The notes below the pieces were generated by a model that searched no databases, was not told the origin of the DNA, and was given only the letters and a program-made list of their open reading frames with translations. Made by a program: the position numbers and the translations under genes. A stretch of DNA of 64,000 nt from Escallonia rubra (lineage: Eukaryota; Streptophyta; Magnoliopsida; Escalloniales; Escalloniaceae): contig JAVXUO010001648.1 of NCBI GenBank assembly GCA_033065855.1, positions 124,001-188,000 of the forward strand. The letters are read 5' to 3'. Below are positions 1 through 10,050 of this stretch, piece by piece (positions within the stretch are counted from its first letter, which is position 1; each line of letters opens with the position of its first letter).

Positions 1-1
1 T

Positions 2-1222
2 GAGGAAGTATACATGAAACAACCAGAAGGGTTTGTTGTACGTGGGCAAGAAAATAAAGTCTGTAAGTTGATTAAGTCATTGTATGGACTTAAGCAAGCC
101 CCTAAGCAGTGGCATCAAAAGTTTGATCAAATTGTAATGTCTAATGGTTTCAAGATACATGAATCGGATAAGTGTGTGTATAGCAAGTTCGATGGCGGTA
201 AGGGAGTTATCATTTGCTTATACGTAGATGATATGCTCATTTTTGGTACTGACTTGGAACAAGTTGTAAAGACTAAGAAATTCTTATCCGATAATTTTGA
301 AATGAAGGACATGGGTGTTGCTGACGTGATTTTAGGAATTAAAATCATAAGGAATAATGGTTGCATAACATTGTCACAATCTCATTATATTGAGAAGGTC
401 TTAAAAAAGTTTGACCATTTAGACAGCACGCCAGTAAGTACTCCGTTTGATGAGAGTATTAAGTTGTCTCCTAATGATGGTAGAGCTGTGAGACAACTAG
501 AATATGCGAGTGCAATAGGCTCTTTAATGTATGCCATGACTTGTACTAGACCGGATATTGCTTATGCAGTAGGAAAACTTAGTAGATATACTAGTTGTCC
601 TAGTAATATGCATTGGAATGCAATATATAGGGTCTTTAAGTACCTTAAAAGAACTATGGATTTCGGCATATGTTATAATGGGTATCCTTCTGTTTTGGAA
701 GGATACACAGATGCCAGTTGGCTTACGAATCGGGAGGATTATGCTTCCACAAGTGGATGGATTTTCACAATTGGTGGGGGTGCAATATCCTGGGGTTCGA
801 AGAAACAGACTTGCATTACTGATTCTACCATGGCAGCAGAGTTTATTGCTTTAGCTGCAGGGGGCAAGGAGGCAGAATGGCTAAGGAATTTGCTTTTAGA
901 GGTTCCTTTATGGCCTAAGCCTATGGCTCCCATATCGATAAGGTGTGATAGTCAATCAACTCTATCACGGGCATGTAGCGAAGTGTATAATGGAAAGTCT
1001 AGACATATTGGTCTTAGACATAGCTACGTGAGACAATTGATTACCGAAGGTGTAATTACATTGGAATATGTGAGGTCATTGGAAAATTTAGCTGATCCGT
1101 TAACTAAAGGGCTTCCAAGGGAAATGATTATTAGAACCTCACGAGGGATGGGTCTCAAGCCCATGTCAAGGATCACCAATGATGGAAATCTCGACTCAAC
1201 GCTTGCTAACACCAAGTCTTGA
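2..1222 (+). CDS. Ty1/copia pol, C-terminal part (RT and RNase H), cut by window edge
   Basis: The frame is open from base 2, so the visible ATG at 14 is internal and the protein continues to the left of the window. The product is the end of a copia polyprotein. It shows the reverse transcriptase region with SLYGLKQAPKQWH and the catalytic YVDDMLIFG box near residue 70, the typical copia stretch YASAIGSLMYAMTCTRPDIAYAVG, and RNase H with TDASW, DSTMAAEFIAL, the CDSQS box and the closing ADPLTKGL motif. No frameshift or stop interrupts about 400 codons, so this part is well preserved. Its role is to copy element RNA into DNA and remove the RNA strand. It lies on the plus strand, opposite to the receptor kinase genes of this locus. 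Confidence 0.95.
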   Translation, partial: EEVYMKQPEGFVVRGQENKVCKLIKSLYGLKQAPKQWHQKFDQIVMSNGFKIHESDKCVYSKFDGGKGVIICLYVDDMLIFGTDLEQVVKTKKFLSDNFEMKDMGVADVILGIKIIRNNGCITLSQSHYIEKVLKKFDHLDSTPVSTPFDESIKLSPNDGRAVRQLEYASAIGSLMYAMTCTRPDIAYAVGKLSRYTSCPSNMHWNAIYRVFKYLKRTMDFGICYNGYPSVLEGYTDASWLTNREDYASTSGWIFTIGGGAISWGSKKQTCITDSTMAAEFIALAAGGKEAEWLRNLLLEVPLWPKPMAPISIRCDSQSTLSRACSEVYNGKSRHIGLRHSYVRQLITEGVITLEYVRSLENLADPLTKGLPREMIIRTSRGMGLKPMSRITNDGNLDSTLANTKS

Positions 1223-1738
1223 GTTCAACGAGTCAAAAGTACATTATGTGGTGGTTGCAAGCACAAATTTTAGTCATCCCAAGATCATGTGCTTGGTAAC
1301 CGTAATGAAGGAATAGGGTGAGTATTATACTCTTAATAGGTCTATAAAAGGATCATTCTTTGGAGTGTTAGTTACGGTACACTCTTGATAGACCTGACTA
1401 GTGAGTGTGAAGTGGGGCCGCTTCTGTCGAGTTTAAAGGGCTTAACTCTAGAGCACTCATGAAAAACAAGATACAAATTACATGGCCATTTATTGTATAA
1501 GCAGTTTTCTGGATTTGTGTATGGATAGGAGTTTCATGTGTGATATGTGACCGGCTAGTCAACAAGGATAGGTGGTTCAAAGTTTATCTACCACACTTTT
1601 TCAGATTAGTCTTGTTATGTAATCACTAAGTGAAGATTCAAGTCGTAAGACATCTTCATTTATGCATGTACTTCACTGGATAATAAGATCTGGTTTTTTG
1701 TTTTGTTTTTATTTTATATTTTGTAAAATGGTGGGGAT

Positions 1739-2740
1739 TGTTAGTGTTTTCCAAAATATAGTGTCAAGTTTGAGTCATTTTCTTTGTCAAAATGATGAAA
1801 GGAATGTGAAGAGGTAAAAATGAAGGAATCCCACATAGAAGGGATTTGAAAAGGTAAGTGGGTATATAATAAAGTACTCCACTTACTTTATTATTTATGT
1901 GGTATGCTAAGGTGTGTGCATGTGCACCGAGTATGGTGCGAAGCACCATACGAGGAACAATCGCACGCACGCGCGCGCGCGCGTGAGCGTGGCAGTGGGC
2001 TGTGAGGCGCAATGTGGCGCTTTGATGGCGCACTTTGCACTTCGCACGTGCGCATCGTCGCGAGACGCGGTTAGACGCCTTTAAGTTTTCGTGACGAAAA
2101 CTAGACCGCCGGTTCAACGGAACCGGGTCGGATCCGACCCGGTGCAGCTGGGTGGTTACACTCGGGTTGTACCCGAACAGTTGCACCTATTGCGAGCTGG
2201 TTAGTTACCAGTCCGGATAGTTGCACCTGTTGGGCAGCTGGGTGGTTCCAAGTTGGACAGACCCAACTGTTGGGAGCTGGTTAGTTACCAGTTCGGAGCT
2301 GTACCGTTGATCTTAACGGTTTCTGATCCAACGGTCCAGATTGCTTCAGTGATGATGAAAAGGTGTGACTTTTGATTAGCAACCACTAGTGCTTTATAAA
2401 TAGAGCACAATGGTCAGATTTTCGGACCTAGCAATAAGCCTCTACTCTCTTTATTTTTTCTTTTCGGCAGATCTTTTACAACAAGAAATTTCTGCAGAAT
2501 TTCTTACTTGTAAACCTCATTATTCAGAATTCCATACACATATCTGTGGGGTGAATATCGTGTGTGCAAACGCTATTCACTAAAGCGCTTCGTTGTATCT
2601 TGGAGGGTATTTGCCGGCAACCCGCTGCACACCGTTTTATTGGTGGGGGCAAATATAAACTTAAGGAGAGCGTTTTACAACGTGCCTCGAAGCCGATCCT
2701 TCTTTCAGTCACAAAGCCATACCGAATCTATACCCCAACA
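1739..2740 (+). repeat. 3' LTR of the copia element (about 1.0 kb)
   Basis: It starts TGTTAG directly after the polypurine tract and ends CCAACA, giving the short inverted TG...CA termini of an LTR. The right border was chosen at 2740 rather than 2763, because LRR-like codons (CWELKLLS) on the minus strand resume right after 2740. The U3 part holds an alternating CG/CA tract near 1960-1985 and a two-copy repeat built around GAGCTGGTTAGTTACCAGT (near 2190 and 2273). Confidence 0.8.
2395..2403 (+). promoter_or_regulatory. TATA box of the copia LTR promoter
   Basis: TATAAATAG lies about two thirds along the LTR, the usual place for the U3/R boundary, so transcription would start near 2425-2435. 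Inferred from position and sequence only. Confidence 0.6.
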
Positions 2741-3095
2741 GAGAGTAGTTTGAGCTCCCAACAGTTTCGATAAGCTGGAGGGTGTTTTGCCTCCATACTC
2801 GTTAAGCTGCAGATTGAGTGATTGCAGTTGGTGCAAACGACAAAGTTCATGAGGGAGATGGCCATGAAAACTATGTTTGCTGCAAGCCGAACGTTAATAA
2901 GGAAGTTGAGGTAGCCAACTTCTGCAGGGATGGTGCCTTTGAGACCCATGTTTGAAAGATTTAAGGTAGCTACTCTTCCGTCATTGCTGCAAGAAATGCC
3001 AATCCACTTACTGAAAGCGATGCCTTCGGACCAGTTTCGTGTAAAGATGTTGTTGGGTTCTTCAATACTAACAGCTCTTTGAGGGCTAGAACTAG
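2741..3095 (-). pseudogene. LRR receptor-like kinase remnant (N-terminal exon), cut by copia insertion
   Basis: On the minus strand this reads as the beginning of the same receptor family seen at 10-15 kb. It shows NNIFTRNWSEGIAFSKWIGISCSNDGRVATLNLSNMGLKGTIPAEVG, the cysteine-paired LRRNT_2 cap and first LRR, then a degraded stretch ending in CWELKLLS, which matches CWELRQLS in the intact copy. The alignment stops exactly at the copia LTR end. The signal peptide is not recognisable and the middle part is scrambled (about four LRRs are shortened to nonsense). It is best read as the third, oldest copy of the tandem receptor array, in the same orientation as the other two. Its remaining exons would lie beyond the copia element, outside the window. 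Confidence 0.8.
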
Positions 3096-6000
3096 AAGAT
3101 GTTGCAAGTTTACAAAATAACAATTTAAAGAGAGATAATATGATTCATTTTATAAGAAGAAAAGATGCTTATTCCATGAAGCATAATAATAATGTATGAG
3201 TAAAATAGTTCTGAGGATATAATAATCGTTTAGCATAAAAAAAATATATTCATGTGAATGTTTCACAACAAAAACAACTCATACCATATGCTGCGGTCAA
3301 CGTATATAGACCCGCTGGCTTGAGCCCGGAATCCCAGCTTGGAAGAATTATGATTTTGGAAGGAGGGACAAGCACATACAACAGTATTGTGCATCACTTT
3401 AATGTACATAGCACTTAGACAAAAGTCCAAAATCTAACTTCTCTCGGTACATATGAGACACAACAAACGATTAAATAAACTGCCCATATCATTAATTGTG
3501 TACATTGGTCATAATTAACAAAAACAAAAAAACATTTTGCTCCACTTTGCACTAAACCATTTTCAAATCCAGATTTTCATAACAAACTCTGCCAAAGATA
3601 TTATTCATACGTCAGTCTAATTTTAACAAAAAATAAGCTCATTAAAAGTTGTTCCTTTTTGGTAAATAGTGCTTTCTCTAGTATTAGATAAACATATACA
3701 CAATATATAAAAAAAACTACCAGATAGATCAAATGTTACTTACCTTAACACCACTCATTTTATCGATACGAAAAATCGTCACGATGATCACATTGTTCGT
3801 CTGACTCAAAGAACCGTCAAACTCATTATTTTCATCTCCATATCCCAGCTTTGTCATAAAACTAAAGGATCGTCAATTAAGACACAAAATTCCTGTTGAG
3901 AATTTTCTCAAACAACTTAAACGTTACATTCAACTGTCCAGCCTTTACATACCCGTCCAATATTGTGTTCCACGCGTACATATGCGCATTGATCTGTACA
4001 GGAGCTCTACATCATCACCCATGGCTGTTCAAGCAGCCACCCACACACACCACATGCACGCTATACCCACACACCTATCGCTACAACATAGGGAGCACAC
4101 AAATCACCACCTATACATTGATATCGTAACATATTTACTCTTTGAGAAAAATATTATGGAGACGTTTGCTATAGACTCGATGACTTTCGTGACTATAAAG
4201 AACGCCGAGTTTTGCTTTGACCATCAATGTATAAAGTTACTTTCTTGTATTTTCTTGTTTTGTAAAACCTTAATGAACTACTTTTAATTTTAATGTTTTT
4301 GATTTTTTATGTTTTATGTGAATTTGAACTTTCTTAATTCTTTTATGTTAGCTATCAAAATTTTTTTGTCTTTTTGCCCCCCCCCTCCCCCCACCCTCTC
4401 AATTTGACTTTCTGGATGCGCCCTGCCCCCCCCCCCCCCCCCCTCACACACACACACATGCATCACACGTACACATAATAATACACAGTAAAGCATACAC
4501 CTTCCTACATGCTGCACACACTCATGCATCATATCACAAACATAACAACACATACAACAAACATAGTGATAGACACACAAAACAACACACCCCCACACAC
4601 ACGGCTGCACAACAACCTCCACAGTCCTACACACATCATCACACAGTTGTCCACCCTCCAATGCACCCCCCACCAATTAATCAGACTAACACATCAAAAC
4701 GTACCGACAATCACACCTTAATTCGTCACAATTGCACCATGGAGAACAATCTTCTCTCACGATAATTTAAGCCCCACACCCCCCCCACACTTTAGACCCT
4801 CTACAAACTAATGACCCTTTCTCTTAATTTTTTGAAACCTTCCCTCAACCACCGGTACACATCACGCTAAATCTTCCCTTGTCCTCCCTGATTTCCAGAT
4901 TTCTTTCTTTCTCCGCTCTCTCTGTTGATATTCTTTATACACGATTTTGTTTAATGTGAATCAGATTCTGATATTATACCTTACGTAATGATTACCCTTT
5001 TATTGTATTGTCTCCAAAGTGACTCACTCACTTCCAATAATATGTGTATTGCACCCCACTTTCTTAGTTTGCAATTTATGATCATTATCAAAGTGTCGCT
5101 AAAAAAATACAAATAACACTCGCGATCAATTCTTTCATAGACCTTCGTACCCGAGATAATTATAATAATTCCATCCCACTTGCTAAATTGTCGCTAAATG
5201 TCCCAAATAATATCGCTTACAACAATCACCGCTAAAGCAATAAGCAAATCTGCAAGAATTTACAGCAAACCCAACTCTAGGTGGGACAAATTACACATAG
5301 ACCAAACAACTCACTCATTACCAACGCCCTAGCTGACGACATCAACCCACCCATCGTTGTTTGTTCGAGGCGGAGGTGCTGCCAGTGCGGTCAAAGCTGG
5401 TTCTAGTCGCAGTTCTCATCGAACGCTCTTTTCATGATGTCTTTGGTTAGTGGTAAGGGATGCGTGGTGGAGGTTTATTAGCGCAGTGGTGGTGGTGAAT
5501 TATCAGTGCTAGTGGTGGTTTATTGGTTGTGATGGTTCAGTGGATGTGGTGGTTTATTGGTTGTTGGTTGGCCACAGGGGAAGGGTGGTGGTGGTGGTTT
5601 GTTGGGTCAGTAGTTCTGGTAGTGATTTTATTGGTATAAGAAGGAGAAGAAAAGAAAAAAGAGAGAAAAAAACAAGACGTGATTTAGCACGTGGCTAAAT
5701 CGTGTTTTGACAAATAGGTAATGATTTAATACTTATTGTATTCGTATATTATTTTACTTAGTATCATTTTGAGAAGGTCCCGTGGACAGCTGTCAAGTAA
5801 CTTTAGACGGTTGACTAACTGTGGGTCTAATAACTAAAAATACAGGTTAGAGTTTTATTTACCAAAAGTTAGAAAACTTGAGCTTATTTGCATCTTATCC
5901 TTTCCGCTAATGTAATGCCAACTTCCCACGGAGGTAATCATTGGGCTGCTGGGTCAACTATGCCATCAAGATGGTCATTCTAGCATTTGTATACTCCTTG

Positions 6001-6324
6001 TGGGGGGGACATATACAAAAAGGGACATATAGCTTCAACATTCTTCCTTCTTTATTTGTCATTTTTTTTGCTTTAGTTAAATAGGTTAAAACCCTTTTAT
6101 TCCTTTTTCTTCCTTCCAATTTCGTACGTCTTCCCTCCAGAATCAACATCTTTTTACTTATGTTGAATGTTGGATGATGGCTAACCTTGATAAACTGCTC
6201 GTCTATCAATAGACGTATGAAAGTGATTTCTACGGTCATGGTTTGCAAATCTAAATGCATACTTTTGCTCGTCAAAGGATTCTGAACTTACTTTTGCATC
6301 ACCTAGTCACTTTTCAAGACTACG
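3096..6324. other. Gene-free AT-rich spacer with low-complexity tracts
   Basis: No frame here looks like a real gene. It holds AT-rich DNA to about 3900, CA-rich DNA to about 4700, GGT-rich DNA near 5480-5620, and scattered GTCGCTAAA motifs (5093, 5192) with an inverted pair GATTTAGC/GCTAAATC at 5678-5702. These resemble subterminal repeats of CACTA elements, but no terminus was found. Two copies of the 22-mer ACTTTTGCATCACCTAGTCACT sit at about 6291 and 6326, at the left edge of duplicated block A. Confidence 0.5.
4376..4460. repeat. Poly-C tracts followed by (CA)n
   Basis: Two runs of cytosine (4377-4392 with interruptions, and 4424-4443) are followed by CACACA repeats. It is simple-sequence DNA; the exact run length may be unreliable. 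Confidence 0.9.
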
Positions 6325-6972
6325 TACTTTTGCATCACCTAGTCACTAATTTTTCATTCTTCTTATAATATCCCCACTCGCAACTTAAAGTCGTCAATGG
6401 ATACTAATGGTATTGTAAAGTACAGAACATGTGTATACATTTGCAAACTGCATTACCTTCCACAAACTCCTTCCCAAGTCCTACTACATATTGTACTTTT
6501 TCATAAGAGATAATTTCATTGACTTCCTTGAGATGTCTATCGACTATGAAAAATATCAGATACGTCTTTTGACCGGACGAAATACACACGACATTGATAT
6601 TTTTGGTAAAAAGAGACTCTGTATCTTTGTTTGTATTTCTTTCATGTGCCACCAACCATCTCCTTTTTTTTTTTGTTCCTTTCTAACATAACACCCGCGC
6701 CCCCTCTTGGTCTTCTCCCTTCAAGTCTAATGGACCACCAACCACTACCACGACGCCACTACCAACACTAAGCACAACCAAATCACTATCACCATCAACC
6801 AAGCACAACCATGGCACCACAACAACTAACACCACCACCACAACCACAACCACAACCACAACCACAACCACCAACCTATGCACACACACGCGAGCGGACA
6901 CACACACACACACACACTCATCCACAAACACAGACAGAGACGTAGACACAAATAGAAGCATACATATTTAAA

Positions 6973-6976
<4 letters not shown>

Positions 6977-7010
<34 letters not shown>
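6977..7010. repeat. (CA)n microsatellite
   Basis: Uninterrupted CA dinucleotide run of about 17 units, close to further CA-rich DNA at 6899-6918. Confidence 0.95.
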
Positions 7011-7013
<3 letters not shown>

Positions 7014-7237
7014 GCATGGGTCACACGCACGCACACACATGGGTCCACACACTCTATGATTGAATCAGATGCATAAATCCACACTCTCTTATTGCATCAG
7101 AGCCACGCACGCACACTTTTTTGGCGACATCGATGGTTCTGGGGGTGTGGAAATGAAAGGAATCGGAGATGGAAGGGTGCGATGCTGGTTGAGGAGGGAG
7201 GATGTGCAATGATGCTGGAGCCAGTAGCGGATGGTGC

Positions 7238-7239
<2 letters not shown>

Positions 7240-7274
<35 letters not shown>
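7240..7274. repeat. (GA)n microsatellite
   Basis: Uninterrupted GA run of about 17 units. The apparent reading frames across it consist of Arg-Glu or Ser-Leu repeats and are not genes. Confidence 0.95.
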
Positions 7275-7278
<4 letters not shown>

Positions 7279-7652
7279 TAAGGTCTGGCTTTACATATGC
7301 ACATGCTTTAATTAGGTTGGATCTGGTTTGAACTTGAGGTGACAATGGCTCATGGTGGTGCTGCGATGATGCCAACGACAGAAGGCATATAGTGGTGGAA
7401 GAAGGTGACAAAGCACTGTAGTGACATCTTTATAATACAGTATGGTGACATAAGCAAAAATCATATGAAATACAAACGTTGTTATAGCAAGAAGGATTGA
7501 TGTATTACGGATTTGATGCAACATGTGACATTTGAAAAGTCAATAGGATTGACTGTAATTTCTCCCTAATCATATGGGGTGTTCATTGATATTATTGCCT
7601 CTCATAACACCATCTTGTTGTCATGATAGGGTGCCATATTTGGTTAATCTTA

Positions 7653-8447
7653 GGCCTAGTTTGACAAAATTTTTTTCCTCTTTTTTTTTTCAGTTTTTAA
7701 AAATTGAAAAAAAAAGGAGCGTTTGGTAACCATTTTTTTTTCAGTTTTAAAACCAGTTTTTAAACTGAAGAGTAAAAAAGAGTGAAAAAAAAAACTCCAG
7801 AAACTGGTTTTTTTTTTCACTTTTGGTTTTTTTTTCTTAGACCACCACCACCACCCTCCCACCGCCGGCAGCCACCTCAGGCGACCACCGCCGGCCACCG
7901 GCGACCACCGCCGGAGACTGCCGGCAGCCACCTCCGGTCGCCGGCCACCACCACCACCACCGGCCACCACCTCCGGCCGCCGGCGACCACCGCCGGCCGC
8001 CACCTCCAGCCGCAGGCGACCACCGCCGGCAGCCACCTCAGGCGACCACCGCCGCCCGCCGGCAACCACCGCCGGAGACTGCCGGCAGCCACCTCCGGCC
8101 GCCGGCGACCACTGCCGGAGACTGCCGGCAGCCACTTCTGGCCGCCGGTGACCACCGCCGGAGACTGTCGGCTGCCACCTCCGGCCGCCGGCGACCACCG
8201 CCGGCGACTGCCGGCAGCCACCTCCGGCCGCCGGCCACCACCGCTGCACCCAACCACCGCCACCTCAAATCACCAAAAAAAAAAAGTCAAAATAAAAAGG
8301 GTTACCAAACACCAAAAAAAAAATTTAAAAAAAAAAGGGGTTATCAAACACCCACTTGTTTTTATAAAAAAAAAAAATTTAAGCTGCTCTTTAAAAAACT
8401 GCTCTTTAAAAACTGAAAACCAAAAAAACAATTTGTCAATCGAACCC
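7653..8447. mobile_element. PIF/Harbinger-like (Tourist-type) non-autonomous transposon
   Basis: The 795-bp element is flanked by TTA on both sides (7650-7652 and 8448-8450), the target duplication typical of PIF/Harbinger. Its ends are inverted: GGCCTAGTTTGACAAA on the left, and GGGTTCGATTGACAAA as the reverse complement of the right, both followed by T-rich DNA and CAGTTTTTAAA. The paralogous block B has a single TTA at the matching position (33795-33805), which is an exact empty site. The core (about 7850-8255) is a GC-rich, imperfect tandem array built on CCGCCGGCGACCACCGCCGG-like units of roughly 50 bases. No transposase frame is present, and long frames across the array are artefacts. 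Confidence 0.85.
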
Positions 8448-8961
8448 TTATTGTGTCACACTATAATGACATTTGTCAAGCCATGTCCAAAATCAAAGGA
8501 CTTATTCATACTTCCAACTTAATTCCATACAGTAAATATATGCACGTGTAAGTTTTTCAAGCTTGTTTGAGTCTGTTTAGGGTTGATCTGCAAAAGAAAA
8601 TTTTAGACTAAATTTTAATCAACTTTCATTATCAACTTTAGTATGTTTTTAACAAAATTGGCTTTAATATGTGAATGATGTTTGAATAAAAGTACTAAAA
8701 GAAACGCTACATTAAGGCCAAAAATTTAGAGCTTGATTAAAATGTGTTGAATGTAATTAGGGATAATTGTTACTTTGTTTCATCAAATGTGATTATGAAA
8801 TTGTAGTTAATCCATAATCTTTGTCTTTTTGGATTAAAAATATAATTACTTTTTTATGTTATGAAAGCTAATTTAATTAGTTTTTAATATTTGTCAAACA
8901 CCTAACAACTCAATTTCATTGAGATTAAAATTCAATTTAACCATCCCAAAATCAATTCTAA

Positions 8962-9885
8962 ATCTCGTAGTTGTACATAAAAGAACAACTTCATTGAGTC
9001 GTAACATCAAACATGTAGAGGACAACTAGGACATGCCTGGATAACGAAAATGACAAGGAATCATCATCAAAGGAAACCCTTAACCTAAAACTCACAAAGC
9101 ATCTGCTGATTTAGGACAAGCCTACTATAGAAAGCCAGACAGCCCACCAGCCAATAAGAAACAACGGATGAAGACAAAGGGGCAACAGACAACATAGAGA
9201 CCTGTAGAGCATCCATTAATACCTGATGCAAACCTGTAAGTTTATATGTATGCATCAGATAATTACCGACATTGCATGATCTTATGGAGTTTCTGTTTTC
9301 TTTTAAGATTTGATCTTTTTGTTAAGTTTCCTTATCGCTGCTCCAATGGAGCCGTGGACCCACTTGGAATTTGGCCTTTCGACCAAAATCCTGATGGGGC
9401 TGTGAGATTTGGAAACTTGAGTGCTTATTTTTACCTCGGCGCTTACTGCTGGACGCCTAGTGGACTTGAAAGAATTGGACCCCTGATGGAGCCATGCGGA
9501 CTGAGTCTTGACAGGATCCTTCATGGCCACTTTTTACCGAGGCACATCAATCCTTAACGGGGCTGTCCAATCTGCATCTTGACAGGCTGCTTGAAATTGA
9601 TTCAAAGAAGGGCTATTGTAATGAACTAGAACCCTGTCCAATTTAGTGGAAAGTGGGAGGGGTACCAGTAGAGCTGCAGGCGGCGTATACAACCACAGAA
9701 GAAGTTGAATTTTTATTCTTTTCGCTTTCATTTTTCTTCCCCTCGTGGTTTCCAAGATCCAGACATAGTTTAAGCTTATTTGCGATAAAATTTAGTGGTG
9801 TTAACTGAGGGGTTTTGAGTATGCATATTCACTTGTTGATCCACCGAGTTTGATAGATTAATTTTGGTTTGTGCAAACTAGTAGT
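8962..9885. other. DNA present in block A but not in block B
   Basis: Relative to block B, which continues within about 100 bases (34297-34400), block A carries about 0.9 kb extra here. No terminal repeats or coding motif were recognised. A 103-codon frame (9246-9557) has no family features that I know. It may be an old insertion, or a deletion from block B. Confidence 0.4.
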
Positions 9886-10050
9886 AACTGTGTATCAGCA
9901 GCTCATTCGTAGTCACTTCTCATGATTATTAACAGACAGCCAGTTTGATGTATGGCATAGCATCAGATTATGAAAAATTCCCCCGTGCCTGTTCACTATC
10001 TTTTAGAATACTAGACAGAAGCAGCAGTTCGAGACAATAATTGCCTAACT

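Larger units (their letters stand above)
1..2740 (+). mobile_element. Ty1/copia LTR retrotransposon, 3' half
   Basis: The order pol, about 500-bp untranslated tail, purine-rich tract at 1728-1738, then an LTR beginning TGTTAGTG is that of a copia element read on the plus strand. The 5' LTR, gag, protease and integrase lie outside the window. The right end (2740) abuts LRR coding sequence, so the element landed inside an exon of a receptor-like kinase gene. The 5 bases after the LTR (GAGAG, 2741-2745) would be one copy of the target duplication; the other copy is off-window and cannot be checked here. Confidence 0.9.

Noticed and set aside
2757-2763. Copia LTR end at 2763 (second CCAACA)
   Set aside because: LRR codons matching the paralogues occupy 2741-2763, so the LTR must end at the earlier CCAACA (2740).
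7850-8255. Regularly repeated units that could suggest a CRISPR array
   Set aside because: Units abut without unique spacers and lie in a plant transposon; it is a minisatellite.
7656-8522. Long overlapping frames of about 200-250 codons on both strands
   Set aside because: They translate a GC-rich minisatellite into Gly/Arg/Trp- or Pro/His/Thr-rich repeats inside a transposon; no domain or splice context.
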